This document shows positions 49,299-57,954 of a stretch of DNA of 64,000 bases, one piece after another (position 1 is the first letter of the stretch; each line of letters starts with the position of its first letter). Both the position numbers and the translations under genes were made by a program. The DNA is from JAAAOZ01 sp964496595 (GTDB lineage: Bacteria; Chloroflexota; Anaerolineae; B4-G1; SLSP01). The notes below the pieces were generated by a model, which made no database searches, had not been told where the DNA came from, and was given only the letters and a program-made list of their open reading frames with translations. The DNA lies in assembly GCA_964496595.1 (NCBI GenBank), contig CAZCAI010000001.1, positions 1 to 64,000 on the forward strand. The letters are read 5' to 3'.

Positions 49299-52200
49299 AT
49301 GGCTCAACTTTCGATAAGTTCTTTAGGTCCCTTCCGCGCCACGCTGGATGGGGAACCGATCACCAGCTTTGAATCCAACAAAGTGCGGGCGTTGTTGGTC
49401 TATCTCGCGATGGAATCCGACTATCCTCACAGCCGGGAGACGTTGGCGGGATTTTTCTGGCCTGAGCAATCCGAATCTAACGCCCGGCACAACCTGCGCC
49501 AGGCGCTCTGCAACCTGCGCCAGGTTATTCGTGATCGCGACGCGGACATCCCCTTCCTGCACGTCACGCGCCGGACCGTGCAGTTCGCTCCCGATAGTGA
49601 CTATTGGCTGGATGTGGCTATGTTCAGCGACTATATCGGGGCCAGCGAGGCGCATGCTCATTATCGTCTGGAGACGTGTGGGTCTTGTCGCGAGCAGCTA
49701 GAGAAGGCGGCCGAACTCTATCGGGGCAGCTTTTTGGAGGATCTCTTCGTGGAGGGGAGTATTCCATTCGAGGATTGGGCCTTGCTCCTACGAGAGCGAT
49801 TTCATCGCCTGGTGATCGACGCGCTCTATCATCTGGCCCGTCATTACGAGCGCCGCCGAATGTATGACCGGGCGCGACGCTACGCTCGGCGGCAGGTGGA
49901 GTTGGAGCCTTGGCGCGAGGAAGCGCATCAGCAGTTGATGCGTCTGCTGGCTCACAGCGGGGAGCGCAGCGCCGCGCTGACCCAGTACGACCTCTGCCGC
50001 CGCATCTTGGCGAAGGAACTAAACGTCGCGCCGCACCCGGAGACGACGGCGCTCTATGAGCGCATTCGAGCGGCGGGCAGCGCCAGCCCCCACAATTTAC
50101 CGCCTCAGTTGACCCCCTTGATCGGGCGGGAAGAAGAGTTGAGCGAGATTGCGGAGCGGCTGGCCGATCCGGCGTGCCGCCTGTTGACCCTGACCGGGCT
50201 GGGCGGTGTCGGAAAGACGCGATTGGCCCTGCAAGCAGCTCAGGAACACATTGGGGCTTTTTTGCACGGCGTCTACTTTGTCCCGTTGGCGACTTTAAAC
50301 TCGACCACGCTCATTGTCCCTACGATGGTCGATGCGCTTGGATTTTCTCTCTCCGGCGAGCAGCCCCCTGAGACGCAACTCCTGAACTATTTGCGGGAAA
50401 AAGAGATGCTCCTGGTGCTGGATAGCTTTGAGCATCTTCTGGAGGGCGCCGATGTGCTTTTGGACATCCTCAGACACGCCCCCGCCGTCAAGCTGATCGT
50501 CACATCTCAGGAGCGGTTGAATTTTCGGGCGGAGTGGATCTTTCAGGTGGATGGATTGTCTTTGCCAGACAAAGATGTCGTCGCAGGCGCTGAGGCCTCC
50601 GGCGCGGTGCGACTTTTCTTCGAGCGCGCCCGGCGCGTGGCCCCGGGTTTTTCAATATCGGATGCGACGATGCCGGCGGCGATTCGCATCTGCCAGTTGG
50701 TGGGCGGCATCCCCTTGGGCATCGAACTGGCCGCCGCCTCTCTCCTCACCCGCTCGTGCGAGCAAATTGCCTTGGAGATCGAACGCAACATCGATATATT
50801 GACCACGATGATGCGGGATGCGCCTGAACGCCATCGTAGTATGCGCGCGGTTTTCGAGCATGCCTGGAATTTGCTTGCCCCAGAGGAACAGCAGATCCTG
50901 CGGAAATTGACAGTCTTTCGCGACGGCTTCGAGGCGCAGGCCGCTCGGAGCGTGGCTCACGTATCTCCTTGGCGCCTGACGTCGCTGGTGAGCAAATCTC
51001 TCCTGCGGAAGAATTCCGTCGGACGGTATGCAATTCACGAGCTTATCAAACACTTTGCCGGAGAGAAATTAGATGAACATCCGCCCGAAAAAGAGATGGC
51101 CGGGGAGCGTCACGGCGAATACTACACATCATTTCTTCATCAGAGAGAAGGAGCGTTGCAGGCCGGACAACAGCATGAGGCTTTAGACGAGATCAGCACC
51201 GAAATTGAGAACGTCCGGGCTGCCTGGCGATGGGCCGTGGCGCACAAGGAGCTTGGCGCTATCGATGCGGGGTTGGAAAGCCTCTACTACTTCTATTGGG
51301 CGCGGAATTGGTTTCGCGAGGGCCAGGAGATCTTTGGGCAGGCGGAACGCGCCGTTCTGAGTGCGGGAGAAAAAGATGCGCTGCTTCTGGCGAGGATTTG
51401 GACGCGCCAGGCGGAGTTCGATGCCTGGCTCACTCACTACGACGCAGCGGAGAGGCGATTGCGGAAGAGTATCCAGATGTGTCGCTCGCTTCAAGCGCGG
51501 CGCGAATTGGCGTTCGCGCTTGAGATGTGGGGCCGAATCGAATACTGGCAGGGGAAATATACATCATCACGGGATCATGTGCAGGAAAGCCTGGCGCTTT
51601 ATCGTCAGGTTGATGACAAGGTCGGCGTAGCGCAGGCGCTCAACAGTTTAGCCAATGTGCTCTGTGATCTAGATGCCGATTATGATCAAGCCCAAGTGCT
51701 CTACGAAGAGAGTCTGTCAATCGCGCGCGAGATCGGCGATCAGTTTGGCGTGGCCAAGGCGCTCGTCAATCTGGGGGCATTGATGCAGGAGTTGGGGGCT
51801 TATGAAGAGGCGAAACGATTTTATGAGGAGAGTCTGACGCTTTATCGTAAAATCGATTATCGGCATGGAATCTCGGCGTCGCTCAGCTATGTGGGGCAGG
51901 CGACCAGTTTGCTGGGCGAGCATGCGTTAGCTATAGAATTGCTCCAGGAGAGTCTGAACCTCAATCGAGAGACGGGCGACCGCCACGCGATGGCGGAGCG
52001 GCTAAAGCAGTTGGGCAGCGTCGCGTGCCGGATGGGGGTTTATGAGCAAGCGAAGGCGTACTTTGATCAGGCCTTGAGATTGGCAGTCGCGATCCATTCG
52101 CATCAGGTCATTTTAGATGTCTTGATTAGCATGGCTGATCTGTTTCATCAATCCCAGGAATTCCAGGAATCCCAGGACAAAGGGAAAAAGGCGTATGCCG

Positions 52201-52403
52201 CCTTGGCGTATGCCTTGGAGCTTTTGGCCTGTGTCAAGCACCAGGCCACGTGTGGACAAGAGTGTCAGGATCGCGCCGCCGGCTTGCTCCCGGCATTGGT
52301 ATCCGCGCTTCCCCCCGCGATGGTGGCCGCGTGCTGGCAGCGGGGACAGGCTAAGACGTTGGACGCGATGGTGACGGAAATCCTGGCGGATCATCTGGTG
52401 TGA
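49299..52403 (+). CDS. BTAD/NB-ARC/TPR transcriptional regulator (AfsR/SARP-like)
   Basis: This 1034-residue protein is a large signal-integrating regulator. Residues 1-95 form a winged helix (LRQALCNLRQVIRD) and about 100-260 a bacterial transcriptional activation domain (YERRRMYDRARRYARRQVELEPW). An NB-ARC ATPase follows with Walker A TGLGGVGKT (K306) and Walker B LLVLDSF (D375). The C-terminal third is TPR repeats (AQALNSLANVLCDL, AKALVNLGALMQEL). AfsR-type proteins activate transcription when a ligand or partner releases NTPase-gated oligomerisation. Target genes are unknown; the secreted protein genes on both sides are candidates by proximity only. The ATG at 49299 has no strong ribosome-binding site. 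A long palindrome follows the stop. Confidence 0.9.
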   Translation: MAQLSISSLGPFRATLDGEPITSFESNKVRALLVYLAMESDYPHSRETLAGFFWPEQSESNARHNLRQALCNLRQVIRDRDADIPFLHVTRRTVQFAPDSDYWLDVAMFSDYIGASEAHAHYRLETCGSCREQLEKAAELYRGSFLEDLFVEGSIPFEDWALLLRERFHRLVIDALYHLARHYERRRMYDRARRYARRQVELEPWREEAHQQLMRLLAHSGERSAALTQYDLCRRILAKELNVAPHPETTALYERIRAAGSASPHNLPPQLTPLIGREEELSEIAERLADPACRLLTLTGLGGVGKTRLALQAAQEHIGAFLHGVYFVPLATLNSTTLIVPTMVDALGFSLSGEQPPETQLLNYLREKEMLLVLDSFEHLLEGADVLLDILRHAPAVKLIVTSQERLNFRAEWIFQVDGLSLPDKDVVAGAEASGAVRLFFERARRVAPGFSISDATMPAAIRICQLVGGIPLGIELAAASLLTRSCEQIALEIERNIDILTTMMRDAPERHRSMRAVFEHAWNLLAPEEQQILRKLTVFRDGFEAQAARSVAHVSPWRLTSLVSKSLLRKNSVGRYAIHELIKHFAGEKLDEHPPEKEMAGERHGEYYTSFLHQREGALQAGQQHEALDEISTEIENVRAAWRWAVAHKELGAIDAGLESLYYFYWARNWFREGQEIFGQAERAVLSAGEKDALLLARIWTRQAEFDAWLTHYDAAERRLRKSIQMCRSLQARRELAFALEMWGRIEYWQGKYTSSRDHVQESLALYRQVDDKVGVAQALNSLANVLCDLDADYDQAQVLYEESLSIAREIGDQFGVAKALVNLGALMQELGAYEEAKRFYEESLTLYRKIDYRHGISASLSYVGQATSLLGEHALAIELLQESLNLNRETGDRHAMAERLKQLGSVACRMGVYEQAKAYFDQALRLAVAIHSHQVILDVLISMADLFHQSQEFQESQDKGKKAYAALAYALELLACVKHQATCGQECQDRAAGLLPALVSALPPAMVAACWQRGQAKTLDAMVTEILADHLV

Positions 52404-52414
52404 GGGGCGGGCCG

Positions 52415-52446
52415 CCATCCGGGAAGCTGATCAGCTTCCCGGATGG
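52415..52446. terminator. Perfect 32-bp palindrome, bidirectional terminator
   Basis: CCATCCGGGAAGCT-GATC-AGCTTCCCGGATGG is fully self-complementary. It lies between the convergent BTAD gene (stop at 52403) and the secreted phospholipase D-like gene (stop at 52463). There are no T-runs. Confidence 0.7.
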
Positions 52447-52462
52447 TCTGCCTGGTTGGGCG

Positions 52463-55400
52463 CTATCTGGCGCGATGCCTCACGGCCCTTTCTTCTACTG
52501 GAGAAAGCTCGCCCGGCGTGGGCGGATAGCGCTCGCGGAAATCCTCGGCGCAGTTGTCGTGATCGTAGTAGGGCGGGTGACGCTCCAGCGAGGCGCTGGA
52601 TACCGCGACGCCGGGGTGGGGCGCGACGCCGGGATAGGTCGCATCCCCCCAGACGAGGACATCCACCGGCGTGTCATCCGGTCCCAGCAACAGCACCTGA
52701 TCCCCGTCATTGCGAAGCCCCCACGTAGCCCATTCCTGGCCCCAGGGCGTGTAGCGAATCATATCGGTGACGCTGGTGGTGTGGTACATCTCGAAGTTGG
52801 CTTCGGGCACCTCGGAGGCGTTCACCGCCACGACGATGACGCCCTGTGGCGGTATTTCTGCGCCGGGCGGGAATTGGAACATCACCTCGGCCCGATCCGG
52901 CGTCTCGGCGTCGCCGATTTTGTAGGGGTGAAGATCGATGGTTTCCGGGGTGGGATTGTACAATTCGACCCACTCTTGCCCCACGTTGGACGCGCCCGGC
53001 GTGTAGAAGACCTCGCTGATCACTAAGTAATCGACGGGCGGCGGCGGCGGTGTGTAGTTGTGCATCACCAAGGGAAGGTAGATCGGAGTGGCCTGCCCCC
53101 AATCGAACCGGAACATTCGGAGCAGATAATCATAGACCCCCTCGGATTGGATCTGAATCGCGACCTCGCGGTTAAGCTTGCTGGAGGTCTCGCTGCCGTT
53201 GATCGAGCCGAGATGGACGTACTGCCCCTCGTCCTGCAAGTCGACCAGCACCATCTTGATGTGAATCCCCTCGCCGGTGGCGTCGCCGGACGCCGCCTGG
53301 AGATTGAGATTTTCCTCGCGGGCAATGCGCCGGACGTAGCTGATGGTCTCGCGACTCTCGATGGGCGCCTCTTCGGTGTAGGGCGCGAAGTTCTTCCCGT
53401 TGACCAGGATCCGCACCTCAGCGCCCCGGCGCGCTGCATCGATGTAGGCTTTCATCCGCAGATTCGGGCTATTGCCCCACGTGGCGTATTCATAGAGCTG
53501 CTCTACGTAGACCTTATCCCCGGCGCCCGCGCGCCCGACCAGGCCCAGGAGCGCGTCGTTTTGGCGCAGCGCCGCCTCTGGCGCGGTGAGCAACTCGAAG
53601 GGAAAGGTCCCGTGCAAGACCAACGGCTGGCTGAACCGAACTGTGTAGGTCATCGCGTCCGGCTGCGCCAGATCGACCATCTCCGGCGTCGGTGGGCCGT
53701 ATTTATCCACGAAGGCCGTATTCCAGCGCACCAGATCGTTGTGATGCGCCGGATCTAAATCCAGGTCGAAGATCGTGCGCGCGCGCTCCACCACCGACGG
53801 CGCGGTGGTCGCGATCACAGCGCCCCGCGAACCGTAGGTGCCGTTGCTTTTGTCATCGCCGGGGAGACCGCCCCAGGTGAAATTCTGAGAGCTGACCACG
53901 GCCCACGTATCGTCCACGATGATAAGCTTGGCGTGCAGGTACTTGTAACGGTTGAAGATCCGATCGGGGATGGGAATGCTTTCATCTGTCTCGTGGGCCA
54001 TAAACCAGCACGCGCCGCCGGCCGCCTCGATCTGCTGGCAGGCGTAGAGTTCCGTGTGCCAGTCGGTGTTGTTCCACCCGCCGACGATCCCGCCCTCCAG
54101 CAGGAGCGTCACGCTCACGCCCGCTTCCGCTTTTTGGACCAGCGCCTCGACGAGGCTGGGATGGCGTAGGGAGTACATCTCGATGGCGATGCTCTCCTCC
54201 GCCCGCATCAGCGTCTCCGAGATGACCTCGAAGGCGTTGTCCGGCGCGATGCCGACGACGATGGTCGCCGTCTCGGTGGCCGTGAGCGGCCAGAAGAGGG
54301 GATCGAGGTCCCAGCCGGGATAGCGCACGCGGCGACCGTGCGTGATGTTGCCGGTGGTCTGGAGCCAATCGGCGGCGGTGTCGGTGTCGGCGATGGGCAG
54401 GCCGGTCGCTTCGTCGGGAATGCGGGCGAGGATCTGCCCCTCCTCGCGACCCACGCCATACGGCGCGACGCCCGGCCCTGTCCAGCCGGCGATGGGCGTC
54501 TTCCCCGCTTTGTAGACCATCGCGTCAACGATGATTTCGTCCGCGTCGCGCAAGAGCACCTCATCCCCGCTGTCATTCGTCAAGCCGGGACTCGTGAACC
54601 AGTCATCACCTAGCGCGTAATCCGGCGGGAAGCCAAAGGCGGCGGCGAAGCCCATGATCTCTTTGGCCAGCCAGACGCGCTGCTGGCGCTCGAGCGTCAT
54701 TGTGGGGATCGGATGGCACTCGTACGCATCACTTTTGTCCCTGCACAGTTCCCATCCGGCGAGCGTGGCCGGCGCCGTGCCGACGTTGATCAATTGGACG
54801 GCCTCGCCTGCCGGCTCCGGCGCGTAGCCGTCGTAGAGCACGCCGTTGATGAGCACCCGCGGCTCGCCGACCTGGGTCGTCCAGGCGGCGGCATCGTTGT
54901 CGGGGTGGGGATCATCGCTGGCCGTCGTCGCGGCAAGATGATAGGTGAGCAGGCCGGCGGCCTCGGCGGAGATGTGGACGCTCACGGTGAGCGGGACCGT
55001 CGCGCCCGGTGCGAGATCGCCCACGCGCCAGATCAGCTTTCCGGGCGGGTGCATCTGGATCGTGCCATAGTTGGGCGTGTGACCGACGACTGTCGCCTCG
55101 GCGGGGTAGGTGTAGGTGAGCGCCACGTTATCCGCGCGCAGCTCGCCCACATTCGCCACGGTGAGATCGTAGCGCTGCGTCGAGCCAGCCGTCGCCGTGA
55201 CGGGGCCGGTCAATGCGACAGCGACATCGGCGGCGATGGGGCTGACGGTCGTGGTGCAGCGCGCGCTCGTGTACGGCGCGGGCGAAGGCGTGCGCGTCGT
55301 CGCCGTGATCCGGTTGACGAGGTCGCCGCCCGGCGCTGTGGGCGCGACCTGGCCTATCACCGTGATGGCGTAGGGTGTGCCGGTCATCACCGCGCCGAGA

Positions 55401-56254
55401 TCCCAGTGCAAAGCGCCCGCGGCTTGGGTGAACGTAAACTCACTGCTCTGGGTGATGAAGTGGACGTCGGCGGGGAGGGTGTCCGTCAGGCGCGTCTGCT
55501 CGGCGATATGGCCGCCGGTGTTGGTGAGCGTGACGTGGTAAGTGATGACCTCGCCCGCCGTGCGCGTGATCGGCCCGCTCTTGCGGATCTGCAGCTCGGC
55601 CCGCTCCTGAAACGGAATCACATAGACGGAGTTCCGCGCTTTCGGCGTCCCCAGGATGGAATTTCCGTCGGCGTCGAGGCCGTTGATTGTGACGCCGTCG
55701 TTGGTCGCCCAATTGTCTGATGTGTCGGGCAGCGTCGGGTCGATGCGCTCCATCGTGATCCTTGCATCTTTATTGCCAGCCGGCCAGGTCCCGCCATCGG
55801 CGTTGGCCGTGTCGATGATTTCATCGACGGCATTGGTGAGCGTGAGGATTTCGCCATCATTGCTGAGACCATAGCCGAATCCAGTTGTTAAATTTGCAGG
55901 GATGTCGGCGACCGTCTCGTCATTTGTACGCTCGATAAGATAAAAGCCTTGAGGGGCGATCTTTCCTATAAGATCAAGGGTCATACCATCGTTGCTTGTG
56001 ATCCGCCAACCGTCCAAGGTGATTGTCGCCGCCGTCGTGTTGTATAATTCGATCCACTCATCGGAGGCCGATGCTGCTGTTCCCATCCACGCTACCTCAT
56101 TGATGACGACCTCGCGCGTCGCATCTGTTGCCGCCGGCAATGCCGCCTGCACGGTCGCCTGCGAGGTGGGGGCGAGCATCACACTCAAGGTTACCCAGAT
56201 CAACAAAAGTCCGCCAACTACGGCTAACATCATCCGACATCCACGGGTTTGCAT
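52463..56254 (-). CDS. Secreted phospholipase D-like protein with lamin-tail and DUF11 domains
   Basis: This 1263-residue protein has a signal sequence (MLAVVGGLLLIWVTLSVMLA). In order: a lamin-tail domain (VVINEVAWMGTAASASDEWIELYN), two DUF11-like repeats (about 210-450), a second lamin-tail-like domain (VLINGVLYDGYAPEPAGEAVQLIN), and a phospholipase D-like catalytic pair. Its two HxK motifs are H774-A-K-L-I-I-V-D-D and H998-I-K-M-V-L-V-D, with LGSINGSE and SSQNFTWGG as the asparagine/serine parts. An internal IYLPLVMHN (1057-1065) and a third lamin-tail domain follow. PLD-fold enzymes cleave phosphodiesters in lipids or DNA. Lamin-tail domains accompany secreted nucleases, so an extracellular nuclease is the favoured guess. 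The ATG at 56254 has GGAGAG six bases upstream. Confidence 0.85.
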   Translation of the reverse strand: MQTRGCRMMLAVVGGLLLIWVTLSVMLAPTSQATVQAALPAATDATREVVINEVAWMGTAASASDEWIELYNTTAATITLDGWRITSNDGMTLDLIGKIAPQGFYLIERTNDETVADIPANLTTGFGYGLSNDGEILTLTNAVDEIIDTANADGGTWPAGNKDARITMERIDPTLPDTSDNWATNDGVTINGLDADGNSILGTPKARNSVYVIPFQERAELQIRKSGPITRTAGEVITYHVTLTNTGGHIAEQTRLTDTLPADVHFITQSSEFTFTQAAGALHWDLGAVMTGTPYAITVIGQVAPTAPGGDLVNRITATTRTPSPAPYTSARCTTTVSPIAADVAVALTGPVTATAGSTQRYDLTVANVGELRADNVALTYTYPAEATVVGHTPNYGTIQMHPPGKLIWRVGDLAPGATVPLTVSVHISAEAAGLLTYHLAATTASDDPHPDNDAAAWTTQVGEPRVLINGVLYDGYAPEPAGEAVQLINVGTAPATLAGWELCRDKSDAYECHPIPTMTLERQQRVWLAKEIMGFAAAFGFPPDYALGDDWFTSPGLTNDSGDEVLLRDADEIIVDAMVYKAGKTPIAGWTGPGVAPYGVGREEGQILARIPDEATGLPIADTDTAADWLQTTGNITHGRRVRYPGWDLDPLFWPLTATETATIVVGIAPDNAFEVISETLMRAEESIAIEMYSLRHPSLVEALVQKAEAGVSVTLLLEGGIVGGWNNTDWHTELYACQQIEAAGGACWFMAHETDESIPIPDRIFNRYKYLHAKLIIVDDTWAVVSSQNFTWGGLPGDDKSNGTYGSRGAVIATTAPSVVERARTIFDLDLDPAHHNDLVRWNTAFVDKYGPPTPEMVDLAQPDAMTYTVRFSQPLVLHGTFPFELLTAPEAALRQNDALLGLVGRAGAGDKVYVEQLYEYATWGNSPNLRMKAYIDAARRGAEVRILVNGKNFAPYTEEAPIESRETISYVRRIAREENLNLQAASGDATGEGIHIKMVLVDLQDEGQYVHLGSINGSETSSKLNREVAIQIQSEGVYDYLLRMFRFDWGQATPIYLPLVMHNYTPPPPPVDYLVISEVFYTPGASNVGQEWVELYNPTPETIDLHPYKIGDAETPDRAEVMFQFPPGAEIPPQGVIVVAVNASEVPEANFEMYHTTSVTDMIRYTPWGQEWATWGLRNDGDQVLLLGPDDTPVDVLVWGDATYPGVAPHPGVAVSSASLERHPPYYDHDNCAEDFRERYPPTPGELSPVEERAVRHRAR

Positions 56255-56326
56255 ATTTTTCTCTCCTCTGTTTGATATTTTTGTGAGATTGCGGTCGATT
56301 CTGCATCCTATGATACATCAATCCCG

Positions 56327-56354
56327 TTGCTCTTTCAACGAAGTCGGCTATAAT
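56327..56354 (+). promoter_or_regulatory. Putative promoter for glgA
   Basis: TTGCTC (56327-56332), a 16-base spacer and TATAAT (56349-56354) lie 43 bases before the glgA start. The -35 box is weak; the -10 is perfect. Confidence 0.5.
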
Positions 56355-56397
56355 TAAGGTAGATGTTGGTTGTTGCGCTTGAATGCGGAGGATGTAT

Positions 56398-57858
56398 ATG
56401 AAAGATAATTTGAAGGTTCTGTTCATCGCTGCGGAAGCGCTGCCCTTTGCCAAAGTAGGGGGCTTGGCGGATGTAGCCAGCGCGTTGCCCAAAGCCCTGC
56501 GCGAGGTGGGCGTCGATGCGCGGCTGTTGATCCCGCGCTATGGCAACATTCGCAGTAAGGATTACGACTTCCATCGTATCGGGAACTCCATCCCCGTGCC
56601 GGCCGGCCCCAGTGAGGAGCGCGTTCACTTGCTTCAGACCACCTCCGATGATGTGCCGGTCTATCTCATCTGGGATGATCACTACTTTTCCGCGCGCGAG
56701 AAGGTCTACGGATTCCGAGATGACCCCATGCGCTTTGTCTTCTTCTCCCGCGCGGTGATCGCGGCGCTGAAGGCCCTCGATTGGACGCCGGATATCATCC
56801 ATGCCAACGATTGGCACACCGGCCCCGTGCCCACCTGGCTTGACATCTACGGGCGGGATGAAGCGCCCTACAAGGACATCGCCACGCTCTTCACCATCCA
56901 CAACCTGGCCTATCAGGGCATCTGCGGGCGTTTGTTGCTGACCTTTGGACAGATGGAAGACGTTCCGCACCTGCGGGTCGAGCCGCCCGGCCAGATCAAC
57001 TGGATGGCGCAGGGCATCGCGCACGCCGATCTCATTAGCACGGTCAGCTCCGCCTACGCGCGCGAAATCCTCCAGGAAGATTCGGGGATGGGGCTGGCGA
57101 GCTTGCTCCAACAGCGTGAGGATCGTTTCTTTGGGATTCTCAGCGGCATCGATGTCGAACGGTGGAATCCCGATACCGATGGGGCGCTCCCACAGACCTT
57201 TGATGTCGATTCCTTGAAGATGCGCCTGGTCAACAAGGCCGCGTTGCAGCGCGATCTGCGGCTAAACGGGCGCGCGGATGTGCCGCTGCTCGGTATGGTG
57301 AGCCGCTTGGACAACATCAAGGGCTTGGATCTGCTGTTGGCGGCGCTGGAGACGCTCTTAGATGAGCATGATCTGGAGTTTGTGCTGCTGGGGACGGGCG
57401 AGCCGGTCTACGAGGAGAAATTCCAGGCGCTCCAGGCCCGCTTCCCGGATAATGTCCGCGTGTTGATCAAATTCGACGAGCGCACTGCCCGTCACATCTA
57501 CGGCGGGGTGGATGCCTTCGTGATGCCGAGCCGGTCGGAGCCCAGCAGTGTGAGCGTGATGACGGCGATGCGCTACGGCGCGGCGCCCATCGTGCGTGCG
57601 ACCGGCGGTCTGGCCGATATCGTGGTCGATGCCGACGCGCAGAAAGATCGCGGCGTGGGGTTTGTGTTTGAGGGTTACGATGTGCGCTCGCTATTGGATG
57701 CCATACAGCGTGCCAGCGCTGCCTACGCCGATCGCGAGCGTTGGCAGCGCATTCAGCGGCGCGCGATGGAGATGGACTTCTCTTGGAACGCCTCCGCGCA
57801 GGCCTACGTCGATCTGTATCAGCGCGCCCTGGTCTTGCATCAGCAGAAGAGATCATAA
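56398..57858 (+). CDS. glgA: Glycogen synthase (GT5)
   Basis: This 486-residue GT-B enzyme extends alpha-1,4-glucan from ADP-glucose. The sugar-nucleotide lysine is in K19-V-G-G-L (FAKVGGLADVASALP). The N-terminal acceptor region IIHANDWHTG, the hinge GMVSRLDNIKGLDLL and the C-terminal SRSEP...MRYGAAPIVRATGGLADIV are all present. In the last region the usual EPCGLTQ reads EPSSVSV, a deviation at the E-x7-E loop. The start is the ATG at 56398, with GGAGG six bases upstream; a frame five codons longer overlaps that site. It is followed by a terminator-like stem and a GH57 gene on the same strand. Together with ribokinase they make a carbohydrate-storage cluster. Confidence 0.93.
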   Translation: MKDNLKVLFIAAEALPFAKVGGLADVASALPKALREVGVDARLLIPRYGNIRSKDYDFHRIGNSIPVPAGPSEERVHLLQTTSDDVPVYLIWDDHYFSAREKVYGFRDDPMRFVFFSRAVIAALKALDWTPDIIHANDWHTGPVPTWLDIYGRDEAPYKDIATLFTIHNLAYQGICGRLLLTFGQMEDVPHLRVEPPGQINWMAQGIAHADLISTVSSAYAREILQEDSGMGLASLLQQREDRFFGILSGIDVERWNPDTDGALPQTFDVDSLKMRLVNKAALQRDLRLNGRADVPLLGMVSRLDNIKGLDLLLAALETLLDEHDLEFVLLGTGEPVYEEKFQALQARFPDNVRVLIKFDERTARHIYGGVDAFVMPSRSEPSSVSVMTAMRYGAAPIVRATGGLADIVVDADAQKDRGVGFVFEGYDVRSLLDAIQRASAAYADRERWQRIQRRAMEMDFSWNASAQAYVDLYQRALVLHQQKRS

Positions 57859-57887
57859 CGCGACCTATTGAGTCAGAACCGTGCTTT

Positions 57888-57916
57888 CACCCTCGGAGAC
57901 ACTATCTCCGAGGGTG
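57888..57916 (+). terminator. Terminator-like stem-loop after glgA
   Basis: A perfect 12-bp stem CACCCTCGGAGA/TCTCCGAGGGTG with a 5-base loop lies 30 bases after the glgA stop. The following T-run is poor, so it may only partly reduce transcription into the GH57 gene. Confidence 0.65.
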
Positions 57917-57954
57917 TTGAGTGCGACATTTAGAATAAGAGAGTAAAGGATTTT

